A stretch of 23,923 nucleotides of DNA, taken from NCBI GenBank assembly GCA_030631415.1, contig DAOVLE010000053.1, forward strand, positions 1 to 23,923. Reading direction: 5' to 3'. Both the position numbers and the translations under genes were made by a program. Below are positions 9,001 through 14,800 of this stretch, one piece after another; position 1 is the stretch's first letter, and each line of letters opens with the position of its first letter. The notes beneath the pieces were generated by a model. That model saw only the letters and a list, made by a program, of their open reading frames with translations, made no database searches and was not told the origin of the DNA. This DNA comes from JAAEQG01 sp023133475. Its GTDB lineage: Bacteria > Planctomycetota > Phycisphaerae > UBA1845.

Positions 9001-10715
9001 CCCTGCCAAAAGGACGTGTTCAGCCGCGTAAGCCCACCGGCGACACCTGCATTATCGATAACCAGCAAGCCCTGCGGCTCGGTGCTCACCTCGGTATAGA
9101 CGGTTCCCGCACCGCCGGGGCTATGCCCTGATCCGCCATACGCCGACATCAAACCGCCAAACGTGTTCGCATCGGTGTACACCGCGATTCGCCCGCCGGC
9201 ACCACCGCCGCCATGGTTGTTGCCACTTCCACCGTTGGCTATCAGATCGCCACTGCCCGCCAACGTGCCAGCCGCAATCCAGACGCTACCGCCGGCACCA
9301 CCGCCACCGCGATCCCACCCGCCAGCGTTGCCGTTGGCATTTATGGTTCCATCCAGCGTCAGAGCGCCGCCGATAATCAGCTTGATCACACCACCACCGG
9401 CGCCACCGTTGTCACTGTAGCTGTAGGCGCGACCGCCCCCGCTGCCGAGGTGCATCGGCTCGATCACCGAGCCATAAACACTTCCACCGCTTGAAGTATC
9501 CCCATTTCCACCGACCCCACCATGCCCGCCGCCACCACCGCTACTGGAGGCGGTCTGCCCCGCGGCGGTTCCGCTCTCGCTGCCGGAACCTTTGCCGTCG
9601 GCCAAAAGCGCCCCGTCAACGTCCACGGTAAAGTCGCTTTCGGTAGTGAGGTCGAACACAGTCTGGCCGGCCTCGTGGCTCAGCGTGCCGCCCGCCCCGA
9701 CATGCACCGAGTAGAAGCCCATCGCCTCCTCAGGCCAGACCAACGCCCCATTGGAAACGTCCAGGTCAAAGAGTTCATGACTTGGCCAAAAGGACGTGTT
9801 CAACCGCGTCAGCCCACCGCCGACACCTGCATTATCGATAACCAACAAGCCCCGCGGCTCGGCGCTCACCTCGGTATAGACAGTTCCCGCACCGCCGGGG
9901 TTATATCCTCCTCCGCCATATGCCGACATCAAACCGCCAAAGATGTTCGCATCGGTGTACACCGCGATTCGCCCGCCGGCACCGCCGCCGCCGTAGTTGT
10001 TGCCGCTTCCGCCGTTGGCGGTCAGATCGCCACTGCCCGCCAGCGTGCCAGCCGCAATCCAGACGCTACCCCCGGCGCCGCCGCCGGCGCGATCCCACTC
10101 GCCGGCATTGCCGTTGGCGCTGATTGTCCCATCCAGCGTCAGAGCGCCGCCGATAATCAGCTTGACCACACCACCACCGGTGCCACCGTTGTCACTGTAG
10201 CTGTAGGCGCGACCGCCACCACTGCCGAGGTGCATCGGCTCAATCACCGAGCCATAAACACCACCGCCACCACCTTGGGAACCACTCCCTCCAACGCCAC
10301 CATGCCCGCCACCGCCGCCACCGCTGGAGCTGTCCCCCCCGGCGCCAGGCCCGTTGAGCGAGGTGTAGCCCCGCCCGGTCACGTCGATCCGGCTGCCGAG
10401 GTCAACCTGCACGTAGTCCGATATTGCCAGGTCCAGCATGTAGTCGGGGTTTGCCCCGTTGTATGAATGTGTTACCACGCCGTTGTTCTCGATCGTAAGG
10501 CTGTTGAATGAATGAGCCCCGTCGATCGTCACGGAGCAGCCCTGGACGATGATGTCCTCGCCATCGTATTGCCAGTCGTCCGCGGCGATGAGAACGTCCG
10601 TGGTGAAGGTGACCACCGCATACACCGGTGTGCTCGCCAAGAGCAACAGGCTCATGACGACCACCGGTGTGATGCCCGATAATACCAGAGATTTGGTTCC
10701 ACCATTGAGCTTCAT
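1..10715 (-). CDS. Giant modular exported surface protein (partial, C-terminus outside window)
   Basis: One frame stays open from ATG at 10715 to the left edge (at least 3571 codons, no stop seen). GGAGG lies 9 nt upstream of the ATG. Residues 1-33 are a Sec signal peptide with a hydrophobic core and a likely cleavage after VYA. Approximate order of modules: glycine-rich 260-aa repeats (100-1315), two SbsA-like Ig domains (1322-1545; the first has the usual DQDGDG loop), a possible GATase-like fold (1547-1763), PKD-like (1767-1850), CARDB (1852-1972), thrombospondin C-like (1974-2174), two PKD domains with AGGPY starts (2176-2387), five CARDB domains each opening with PDL or PNL (2388-3005), then carboxypeptidase-regulatory-like beta segments, a Cys-rich stretch and a poly-Gly tract. 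Family knowledge suggests a calcium-stabilised adhesin or matrix protein; this is inference. No enzyme active site or cell-wall anchor is visible, though the C-terminus is missing. RHS-type repeats could follow downstream, judged only from the style of the last modules. Confidence 0.93.
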   Translation of the reverse strand, partial: MKLNGGTKSLVLSGITPVVVMSLLLLASTPVYAVVTFTTDVLIAADDWQYDGEDIIVQGCSVTIDGAHSFNSLTIENNGVVTHSYNGANPDYMLDLAISDYVQVDLGSRIDVTGRGYTSLNGPGAGGDSSSGGGGGGHGGVGGSGSQGGGGGVYGSVIEPMHLGSGGGRAYSYSDNGGTGGGVVKLIIGGALTLDGTISANGNAGEWDRAGGGAGGSVWIAAGTLAGSGDLTANGGSGNNYGGGGAGGRIAVYTDANIFGGLMSAYGGGGYNPGGAGTVYTEVSAEPRGLLVIDNAGVGGGLTRLNTSFWPSHELFDLDVSNGALVWPEEAMGFYSVHVGAGGTLSHEAGQTVFDLTTESDFTVDVDGALLADGKGSGSESGTAAGQTASSSGGGGGHGGVGGNGDTSSGGSVYGSVIEPMHLGSGGGRAYSYSDNGGAGGGVIKLIIGGALTLDGTINANGNAGGWDRGGGGAGGSVWIAAGTLAGSGDLIANGGSGNNHGGGGAGGRIAVYTDANTFGGLMSAYGGSGHSPGGAGTVYTEVSTEPQGLLVIDNAGVAGGLTRLNTSFWQGHGLFDLDVSNGALVWPEEAMGFYSVHIRAGGTLSHEAGQTVFDLTTESDFTVDVDGALLADGKGSGSESGTAAGQTSHYDGGGGGHGGVGGSGSHSSGGGVYGSVIEPAHLGSGGGRSSSYGQNGGAGGGVVKLSVGGVLTLDGTISAGGNAGVWDRGGGGAGGSVWIAAGTLAGSGDLIANGGSGNTYGGGGAGGRIAVYTDVNMFGGLMSAYGGSGYHPGGAGTVYTEVSTEPRGLLVIDNASVTGGLTRLNTSFWQSHGLFDLDVSNGALVWPEEAMGFYSVHIRAGGTLSHEAGQTVFDLTTESDFTVDVGGAILANGKGSGSESGTAAGQTAYHSGGGGGHGGVGGSGYNGSGGGGVYGSVIEPAHLGSGGGRSSGYGYNGGAGGGVIKLTVGGVLTLDGTISACGNAGSADRGGGGAGGSIWIAADTLAGSGDVTANGGSGHSHGGGGAGGRIAFHYDDNTLSGAITAYGGPGHSRGGAGTIFTKRAAAAHGHLLIDNGGNAGGLTRLHVGLWPVTVFFDLTIANSAKVYPETPLTFVNLDVESGGVFSHDTGIDVFDITVLEDANVDSNGWLSADGRGDGEATGPGAGQSAYHNGGGGGYGGAGGNGSNSSGGVVYGLATEPTHLGSGGGRSTGYGQAGGRAGGKLMLTVMNALTLDGTINANGNSGAGDRGGAGSGGSIYLTVGSLAGSGAISAAGGNGHMYGGGGGGGRVAIYTADLQIDMGQITVGGGQGHQDGGVGTIYLGTEPPLRVLSQTPDGLVNYPVDSVDIRFNHEIQPDTFTTDDLTLVGPDTIEIPISDPPQGLGDKTWRISFAELSTNGTYTLLVAPHILDLAGSEMDQDGDGAPGEDPDDVYSGSFTIDTVQPEIIEQTPTGEVSVIVDHIDLTFSEPVFADGCAEGDILLSGPNGDIEVSAPEHIGGEVWRISFVPQVASGEYTLTIASECFVDQAGLGFAETYVDGFTIALDPGRQVLVVTVNGGYNGDGASLYQTVVNAGANATYVVLSADGQVADMLTSNGYDQVWVYDLSSGADSYPTDWQAIADWCAARPGYDIICDGRIISSYWNGRWGDEGQRLTENYFENLRANPSGGLVLGTDHDAYQGGINSINALIGIVPFCCNFSLNMIPVDTGHPLMTTPNNMGTELYDDSSPGQTPYGLQPNGRILYTVAWHSNNPDTPGISSTIEGTIGFRVEINSPEDGSSFGVGESITFTTQVFNGESPFTYDWSSDLDGSLGTGETLETSSLSIGDHQITVLAEDNGGRDDDDTISVSIFATPDLEVTDITTPCAGAQGESFEVTWTVTNNGTATASGTWSDRILLSDDAAIGGDTVLATFSHTGDLAPTEIYTHTETVILPGDVLGEHWIVVVTDVHDNVAEYTGEPNNTSIDDESFYIHTPDVVSLCAWSEVDYESGGAGNWVVAADGLSVLQTVNGEPTFFVSDFDLSGSQFQGSFLVPSGWDDDYIGFVFGFKGVGGTDVGEGYYLLSWKKGNQGGAEAGFKLVKIIGPSPDLWDIEPTEGQIVELAEHAGSNSWGWQYGVQYEFFLTYQANGNIRVIIHRESDGAELWNTGLVSDPDPLGPGKVGFYNFSQENVTYAGFTQAELLPPIAAAGGPYVIDANTSGATLDATASFDPDGTVGGFDDIESVQWDLGDDGIDDDVDRVNPLQPITLSEAIAKGLAIGTDVPVGLEVTDIDGQPGTDLTSIRYESTAPTADAGGPYGPITAGEFVEFAGIVDDLDLPLDVGEALTVEWDFAPATNPGQVGDGFVSQADATISFETLLPLVAQHGETIYLNVKDAAGLIASASTTVTLLVPDLEVMSLLAPTTATGGDTVIMEYSVENTGSDTVFINWQDAIYLSDNEVLDGGDQLLRLSPMNEAPLAPGEHYCVSRTVTLPVSYEAYTAYLIVKTDNGNAVQELNESNNVLASDAIEVEITPAPDLMAADVVAPGSAVFGEEITVEWAGQNVGTLAATDLWSDLVFLSTDEQLSTDDRYLGALSIDAAPLEPGAPAYPGLLVVTLPLDLQTHDGDYYVLVKADGNNAIEELDETNNLASFGPMTVELPPLPNLQILDISVPSSVAVGKTAHLEWTITNSGGESTDGSFLMTVYVSSDGQVGGDTALQNVLFEDTIASGEGVPQSADVMIPEMGTDNLFFVICADTVQDILESNESDNCTISTTGVVYNRPDLAVTAMTAPSDAVAESTVEVTWTVENIGDATAVPYWIDAVYLSNDAVFGNDILLRTEAHATALDDQANYNVQVSVTIPDSLAGDYYFIVETDRGNRVIETGDPANNVWVAESATTITQPDRPNLVVSDIVTPISGLVGQPVTVEWAVTNIGAAAASGFWIDRVVASLDDQLSPDDIELGNAQSETPLDPTESYTRQASFHYPSVPGDYYIIVTTDAMNAVHEGLEGGEDDNTTADDATFVAASFTATADADIDDALAGTPVTITGQAVIEGTSDPAVDVPVVVRVNVRGFERRLTDRSDGDGQYEVVFQPGPTEGGLYSVSAGPGHASGLPVSDQFRLWSMLTIPKTVYESVFPGVPQSSQFSLKNPGDLPLTGVQASVQGAPANVTVEVTIEDGATLAGLTTTAVHYTVTASDDTPVNDPISINFTSDQGATDTTTLWVTVAPATPTLIVVPEDLVSGELNTVMVRGERTYTQFRVRNIGGAATGELNVLLPAVSWITLATPTPLDPIAPGGEAAVVVQLDPPEDLPLGQYTGSFSVQGPGSAVGVPFRFIATSVGLGDLLVRTTDEFTYYATGYPMVAGARVSISDHVTGDLVATGYTDADGEILFTNLTEAYYDIEATADEHGTFRTTILVVAAEVIEVDAFMPRQVVNYSWTVIPIDYEDEYIITIEAVFETQVPAPVVVIEPTSIDLDALTLPAQIDFTITNYGLITADNVRFNVDSNDAYELIPLVTEIGDLPGGCTPADPFGPCRVTVPVLVIPTGKSRTPCTSVHVWECHDLICGDEVYTTCGWSVLYSGDCGGGGGGGGGW
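5..35 (-). repeat. GGC/GGT codon run encoding poly-glycine
   Basis: A trinucleotide run, read on the minus strand as consecutive GGC or GGT codons, gives about ten glycines in the giant protein directly after a Cys-containing segment (DEVYTTCGW, then SGDC). It may be a flexible linker or the edge of another Gly-rich region beyond the window. Confidence 0.7.
4195..4800 (-). other. Thrombospondin C-terminal-like (TSP-C) domain within the giant protein
   Basis: This part of the giant frame reads like the L-type lectin-like C-terminal domain of metazoan thrombospondins: NWVVAADGLSVLQTVNGEP, then DFDLSGSQFQGSF, DDDYIGFVFGF, YYLLSWKKG, LWNTG, and near the end GKVGFYNFSQENVTYAGF. The same landmarks in the same order (DDDYAGFIFGY, FYVVMWKQ, LWHTG, FSQENIIW) are known in thrombospondins. 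The type 3 calcium repeats that precede the domain in animals are not directly upstream; a CARDB domain is there instead. Confidence 0.82.
5422..6078 (-). other. Possible glutamine-amidotransferase-like fold within the giant protein
   Basis: Between an Ig-like and a PKD-like module lies a globular, non-repetitive segment. It starts RQVLVVTVNGGYNGDGASL, has YDQVWVYDLSSG followed by WQAIADWCA, then IICDGRIISSYW, and later GGLVLGTDHDAYQGGINS and GRILYTVAWHSN. The alternation of a buried strand, 'YDQVWVYD', a helix and 'GGLVLGTDHD' resembles ThuA/DUF4350-type class I amidotransferase folds. No canonical Cys-His-Glu triad could be assigned, so it may be structural or ligand-binding. Confidence 0.4.
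6740..10440 (-). repeat. Five in-frame 780-bp (260-aa) glycine-rich tandem units
   Basis: Equivalent points recur at about 10376, 9596, 8816, 8036 and 7256, an exact 780-bp step. Each unit has a poly-Gly segment ending GGHGGVGG or similar, then YGSVIEPMHLGSGGG, a KLIIGGALTLDGTISANG-like strand, a GGSVWIAAGTLAGSG-like strand, GGGGAGGRIAVYT, and a non-Gly spacer (TVYTEVSAEP through FDLTTESDFTVDVDG). The central units are almost identical in DNA: 9721-9780 and 8941-9000 differ at 3 of 60 positions, and 8941-9000 and 8161-8220 at 2 of 60. The last unit is more diverged and stops at TIYLGTEPP. The short alternating Gly and beta strands suggest a parallel beta-helix or beta-solenoid, which is inferred. 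Confidence 0.93.
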
Positions 10716-11020
10716 AACTTTAATCCTCCGAAAGGTATGACAGCCGATAATCCGTCGTGGTTATTCGGACGTAGGCTTTGTAAAACTGCGTGTGAACCGG
10801 ACCCGCAAGTGCACATCACTCGACCCCCCTGAATCGAGAGACAGCGCGGCGATCAACTAAAGTGCAGCGCCGTGCTTTTGCATAGAATGTTGCCAACGTG
10901 CCCCCCCAAGCATTCCCGTTTTCCGACCCTCGTTGGGTATGAATCCCCTGCCCCCAACCGGGCAACGGAGTCACACCGATTATGTTATCACTTCTCAGCC
11001 GCAAATACAACCCACGATTA
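10716..11020. other. Intergenic region, no gene seen
   Basis: This 305-base stretch lies upstream of the giant gene. The short frames here have no recognisable composition or start signals. It must hold the giant gene's promoter if that gene is transcribed alone, but no pair of boxes is convincing on the minus strand. Its right end abuts a palindromic repeat. Confidence 0.6.
10725..10729 (-). promoter_or_regulatory. Ribosome binding site of the giant gene
   Basis: GGAGG on the minus strand, 9 nt before the ATG at 10715. It fixes the start, which is followed at once by a good signal peptide. No clear -35/-10 pair could be assigned upstream. Confidence 0.75.
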
Positions 11021-11097
11021 CAGCCCCTTTAGCGGTGGGGGACGCGAATGCCTGACACGATTCGTGTCCCCCCACGGCTAAAGCCATGGGCCACCCA
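11021..11097. repeat. Palindromic repeat R1, copy A
   Basis: An imperfect hairpin: TTTAGCGGTGGGGGACGCG is answered by the reverse-complement-like CGTGTCCCCCCACGGCTAAA around a loop containing GCCTGACACG. It is nearly identical to 11664-11739 (one substitution and one extra C) and related to 23720-23800. It sits 16 nt past the stop of the 132-aa gene, so it could also end or stabilise that transcript, although no T-run follows. Confidence 0.85.
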
Positions 11098-11113
11098 ACT
11101 CCGGGTGCGTCAA

Positions 11114-11512
11114 CTATTGCATTTTCGGTTGTTGGGGGTAATGCTTTTTCTTGCAATCGGGGCATAGGCCGTGGGAAAACACCGCCTCGGAACGATCGCT
11201 GATGTACTCCTCGATGGGAATCCACTCGTCGTCGAGGTGAATCCTTTTGCAGAACATGCAAACGTGCAAGAACCCTTCGAGGTAGTGAATCCTTGCCAGC
11301 GCCCGGTATGTCCACAAAAGTACGCCCGTCGCCAGGGCCAGGCCCATGACCGATTCGAAGATGCCCTCCTGCCAGTTCACCGGTGTGGGAGGCGCTCCCA
11401 ACAACTTGTGCGGCAGATCGAGCAACTCATCAAGCCATAACAGAGCGATTACGAGGGCAAAACCGACTCCCTCGAAAAGCAAAATTTTCTTCGTGAAGGT
11501 GCTCTTGCTCAT
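11114..11512 (-). CDS. Small two-TM membrane protein with a CxxC/CxxC C-terminal motif
   Basis: 132 aa. Two hydrophobic segments (about 10-31 and 51-73) are followed by a soluble tail with CMFC (85-88), DDEWIPIEEYIS (94-105) and SHGLCPDC (113-120). This tail matches a motif often found at the C-terminus of bacterial PAS or histidine-kinase and response-regulator proteins (CxxCKRI, W-P-x-E-x-Y-I, F-S-H-G-x-C-P-x-C). The four cysteines and the His suggest a zinc or redox site. Here it is carried by a bare membrane anchor with no signalling domain. The ATG at 11512 is chosen because AAAGGGA lies 5 nt upstream; the in-frame ATG at 11533 has no such site and lies in repeat DNA. The gene is bracketed by near-identical R1 repeats. 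Its function is unknown; sensing or redox at the membrane is a guess. Confidence 0.8.
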   Translation of the reverse strand: MSKSTFTKKILLFEGVGFALVIALLWLDELLDLPHKLLGAPPTPVNWQEGIFESVMGLALATGVLLWTYRALARIHYLEGFLHVCMFCKRIHLDDEWIPIEEYISDRSEAVFSHGLCPDCKKKHYPQQPKMQ

Positions 11513-11517
11513 AGCTG

Positions 11518-11524
11518 TCCCTTT
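11518..11524 (-). promoter_or_regulatory. Ribosome binding site deciding the start of the 132-aa gene
   Basis: AAAGGGA on the minus strand, 5 nt before ATG 11512. The upstream alternative ATG (11533) has only repeat sequence before it. Confidence 0.6.
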
Positions 11525-11533
11525 CAGCCGCAT

Positions 11534-11558
11534 GGGTGGCCCATCGCTTTAGCGGCTG
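11534..11558. repeat. R1 half-element (single arm)
   Basis: The 25-bp arm, starting GGGTGGCCCATCGC, is the exact reverse complement of 19251-19275 and matches the outer arm of the full R1 at 23720-23800. It lies just upstream of the 132-aa gene. Confidence 0.8.
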
Positions 11559-11582
11559 CAGATTTAATCATCCGTGGCGATC

Positions 11583-11668
11583 CCCAATGTAGCGTCACCC
11601 CTTGTGGGTGGCGAAAAACAAGGGTGCGCCGCCCACGAGGGGCGACGCTACAGACTAAATCGACAGCC
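11583..11668. repeat. Palindromic repeat R2, copy A
   Basis: An 86-bp element matching 19170-19255 with a single difference. Its core (11588-11652) is a long hairpin: TGTAGCGTCACCCCTTGTGG pairs with CCACGAGGGGCGACGCTACA (two or three mismatches or wobbles) around a loop with AAAAACAAGGGTG. It is followed directly by R1 copy B. Confidence 0.9.
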
Positions 11669-11739
11669 CCTTTAGCGGTGGGGGACGCGAATGTCTGACA
11701 CGATTCGTGTCCCCCACGGCTAAAGCCATGGGCCACCCA
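11664..11739. repeat. Palindromic repeat R1, copy B
   Basis: Same orientation as copy A (11021-11097), with one substitution and one missing C over 76 bp. It starts inside the tail of R2 copy A, so the two families are fused here. Confidence 0.88.
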
Positions 11740-11748
11740 GCCCAACTC

Positions 11749-11842
11749 CGTAGGGCGGGTTTTACCCGCCGCATGATGCCGGCTGCTCCCTCACGGTCGC
11801 GGTACTGATCAGCATGACATGGCGGGTGGAACCCGCCCTACC
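11749..11842. repeat. REP-like repeat R3, paired inverted copy
   Basis: CGTAGGGCGGGTTTTACCCG at the left and GGCGGGTGGAACCCGCCCTA at the right form inverted ends around about 50 bp. Each end is itself a small palindrome (GGCGGGT/ACCCGCC). The right end overlaps the last codons and stop of the adjacent FG-GAP gene. Other copies are at 15989-16077, 22060-22111 and 23635-23655. Confidence 0.88.
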
Positions 11843-14800
11843 TGGCTTCGACCGGGCTCAGTCGGCCTACGGTGATTGCGGCCCGGCGGGTGTTGTAGGT
11901 TTCGAGATAGCGACGATGCTTGGGGGTGTCCGGATAATGCTCGTCCGCCGGATAAGGATAGGTGCTCATGGCGTGGAACGGCAATGGGGTGACTGTCTCG
12001 GAGAATTTGGTGTTCAAGTCGCCGTCCTTTACCCAGCCGTCGGCGTAAAAGATGAAGTCACGCACCCATCCCGGCGGCAGGTTCGGCAGCGAGCTTGCGT
12101 CAAAGCGCATAGCCAACTCGTCGCCTGGCCCGAAGATGACGTACCGGTCGTCCACGCGGTGCAACAGTTCGGTCACCATACCATATCGAGTGAGACAACC
12201 GCCAGGCGGGTTCCAGGAGCCGGTGAGGCTGACGTCGGCATAGTTGAACCGCTCGAAACCAAACTCGTCGCGGATCATGCTGGAGAACCCACGATAGTGC
12301 AAATCCGCATGAGCTACCGGCAACTCCACCATCCGACAGCGATCGGCCTGGTCGTGCGTCGAAACAAAAATCCGGTCGAAAAATACGCACATGGTGGTCG
12401 AGAAGCGGATGTGATAATCGTCACACAAAAACCGCCCGGTCAAATCCTCCGGTATGATGATTCCCTTACTAGTCGGCAGCCCGACGGACTCGATGGCAGT
12501 GTGCCAACGGCCTTGCGCATCGCGGACCTCCAGCTTCAACGGGGTGAGTTCATAACGCGGGTCCTGCCCGATGGCCATGCTCACGCTGGATTCCGACCAG
12601 TAGATCCAACTGTCCAGGTAGAGCATGATCCGATCCGCCCCGGACAGGTCGCCCAGGTCGATGACCAGCGCATGCGGTTGGGCCAATCCGTCATACTGCC
12701 CCACCAGGGGGAACGTCGGGAATCGGCCGTCATGCTCGAGGATCAGCGGCAGCACGTCGACCCCGCGATCGTCCACCGCCGATACCGGCCTGCGATGATC
12801 GCCGACGGCGAAGAACTTGTCATCCGGCGGCGGGTCCTGGAATTTCTCGTTGGGGATCAATTCGAGTTCGGCTGGATGGTCCACCACGCGCAGAGTGATC
12901 TGATCGGCGTAGGTGGTTTCGTTCAACTCCTCGGTAAGCCGTAGTTCGTAGAACCCGTCCCGCGGCGCGAACTGGCGGGCTTCGATTTTGGTCAACTCGG
13001 TATTGTCAATAGGATAGTAGACGCCCGGTGACATGGGCACGCCCAAAGGCCCAATGCCCAGAATCTCGTTTATCAGCTCAAACCCCCTGCCATTGTAAGC
13101 ATAAAGGAACCCACACGAGGTGGAGACCTTGACATACTGCTCGAACGGCACCTCACCGTTGATCGAAGGGCGAACCAGGTTTTGAGCCTGACCGTTAGGC
13201 CAAGTGGCTCGGATGATGTCAACACCCTCAAGGTTCCCCAGCCCGAAATGGACCCATCCGTCGGCGGCGGTCTGTTTCTGATAGTGCCCGCCGCCGGCAA
13301 TCTCGACCAGGGCACCGTACCCGTTGCGGTTGACCTTCTTGCCGACCAGGCGGATGGTGACCCAGTGACCCTTGTTGCCGCCATCGTTGCGGAGCAGATG
13401 CAATCCGCGATCGCGGGTCAGCAGTGCAATGTCCTCGTCACCGTCCCCATCGAGGTCGGCGATGTCGAAATCAGCGATTTTCCCGAATTCAGTCTCAAGC
13501 CCCACCAGCTTGGAGACATCATGAAACTGATTCGGCCCCAAGCCTGCCATCAGAGCCAGCGCGTTTCCGTCGGCACCCCCCAGCATCAAGTCTGCCCAGC
13601 CGTCGTTGTTGTAGTCCAGAATGTCGATACGCCCCACGCCGCCGGCAGCCAGCGTAGCAGGCAATTCCAATGGGCGGCCGGTGAAGTTGGCTTGCCCGTC
13701 GTTGGTGTAGAGGTAAAGCTGGTTACCGGTTGCAAAGAGCAGATCGGGATATCCGTCGCGGTTGAAGTCGCGTTCCGCCGCAGTCCGGCCATCCTTGCCC
13801 AGCGGTGGTGAGAACGATCCTTTCAGATCGAACTTGCCCATCCGAGCGTTGAGGAACAGCAAGCTCGGGGCGTTGGCGTTGACGATGAACAGGTCCGTAT
13901 CGTTGTCCCCATCGAAGTCGGTGAAGAGCACATCGACGGTCTGGGAGCAATCGACCAGCAAGCGGGCTTCGTCGGTCTGGACGGTGAAGATGCCGTTGCC
14001 GTTGTTGCGCAGCAAGGTGTTGAATTGGCCTGGGAAGTCGGCGGGCAATGCGAAGGCTTCAGTTTCCGGCGGGAGGAAGAGTTCGACGCTGTTCACCACG
14101 AAGATGTCCAGATCGTTGTCATGGTCGTAATCCATAAAGACAGCCTTACGCCCGAACTGGGGTTCCTGGACCCGGGCATGCTCGGAGACTTCCTCGTATT
14201 TCCAATTGAGCACCTTCCAGGTGCCGCTGATTTCCTGGAACCGGGCGGCACTGCCGTCCTTGAACGTCTCCTCAAAGAGGACCTTAGCCGGTATATCCGT
14301 GGCGGTCGCGTCCCTGGCGGGTTCGCGCACCACAACGTCATCAAAGCAGGTCACCGCATGGTTGGCAGCCAAACCGAGGCGCCCGCCGGTGATCGGCTTG
14401 CCGAAATCGTGTGAAACCTTCTCGATGTTCTCGCCGGCATCCACGATTGCCGCGACGCTGCCCTTAAGCCGCAGGTTTATAGTGTTGAATTGCCCGGCGG
14501 GGATGCCCTCGTTGAGATGAACGTCGTTCACCCAAGACCCGTCGTAATGCCCGATGACCCAGCAGCTCATTCCCGAGGCGGCATCGGTATCGCTCGGCTG
14601 GGGTAGGGCGGACTTGAACTTGCCACCGGCGAATTTGAAGTTGTCAGGCCCCTGGTAGTCGAAGATGATGAACCCGTTGTTCCGCAGCTCGGGAACCTCC
14701 TGTGACTTGATCTCCGCGACGATCTCGACCATCTCCGGCAAAGGTGCGTCGAGCTTCAGCAAAGCCACCCCGTTATCCGTGTCGGTTTCCAGGCCGCCGA

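Noticed and set aside
10816..11010. A 64-codon minus-strand frame between the giant gene and repeat R1
   Set aside because: No ribosome site, no recognisable composition and no domain; treated as non-coding.
11583..11668. R2 hairpin as a CRISPR repeat or classical rho-independent terminator
   Set aside because: It is a single hairpin with no repeat-spacer pattern, and no T-run follows either arm.
11814..12944. A 376-codon plus-strand frame opposite the end of the 1373-aa gene
   Set aside because: It begins inside repeat R3, is antisense to conserved coding sequence and has no family resemblance.
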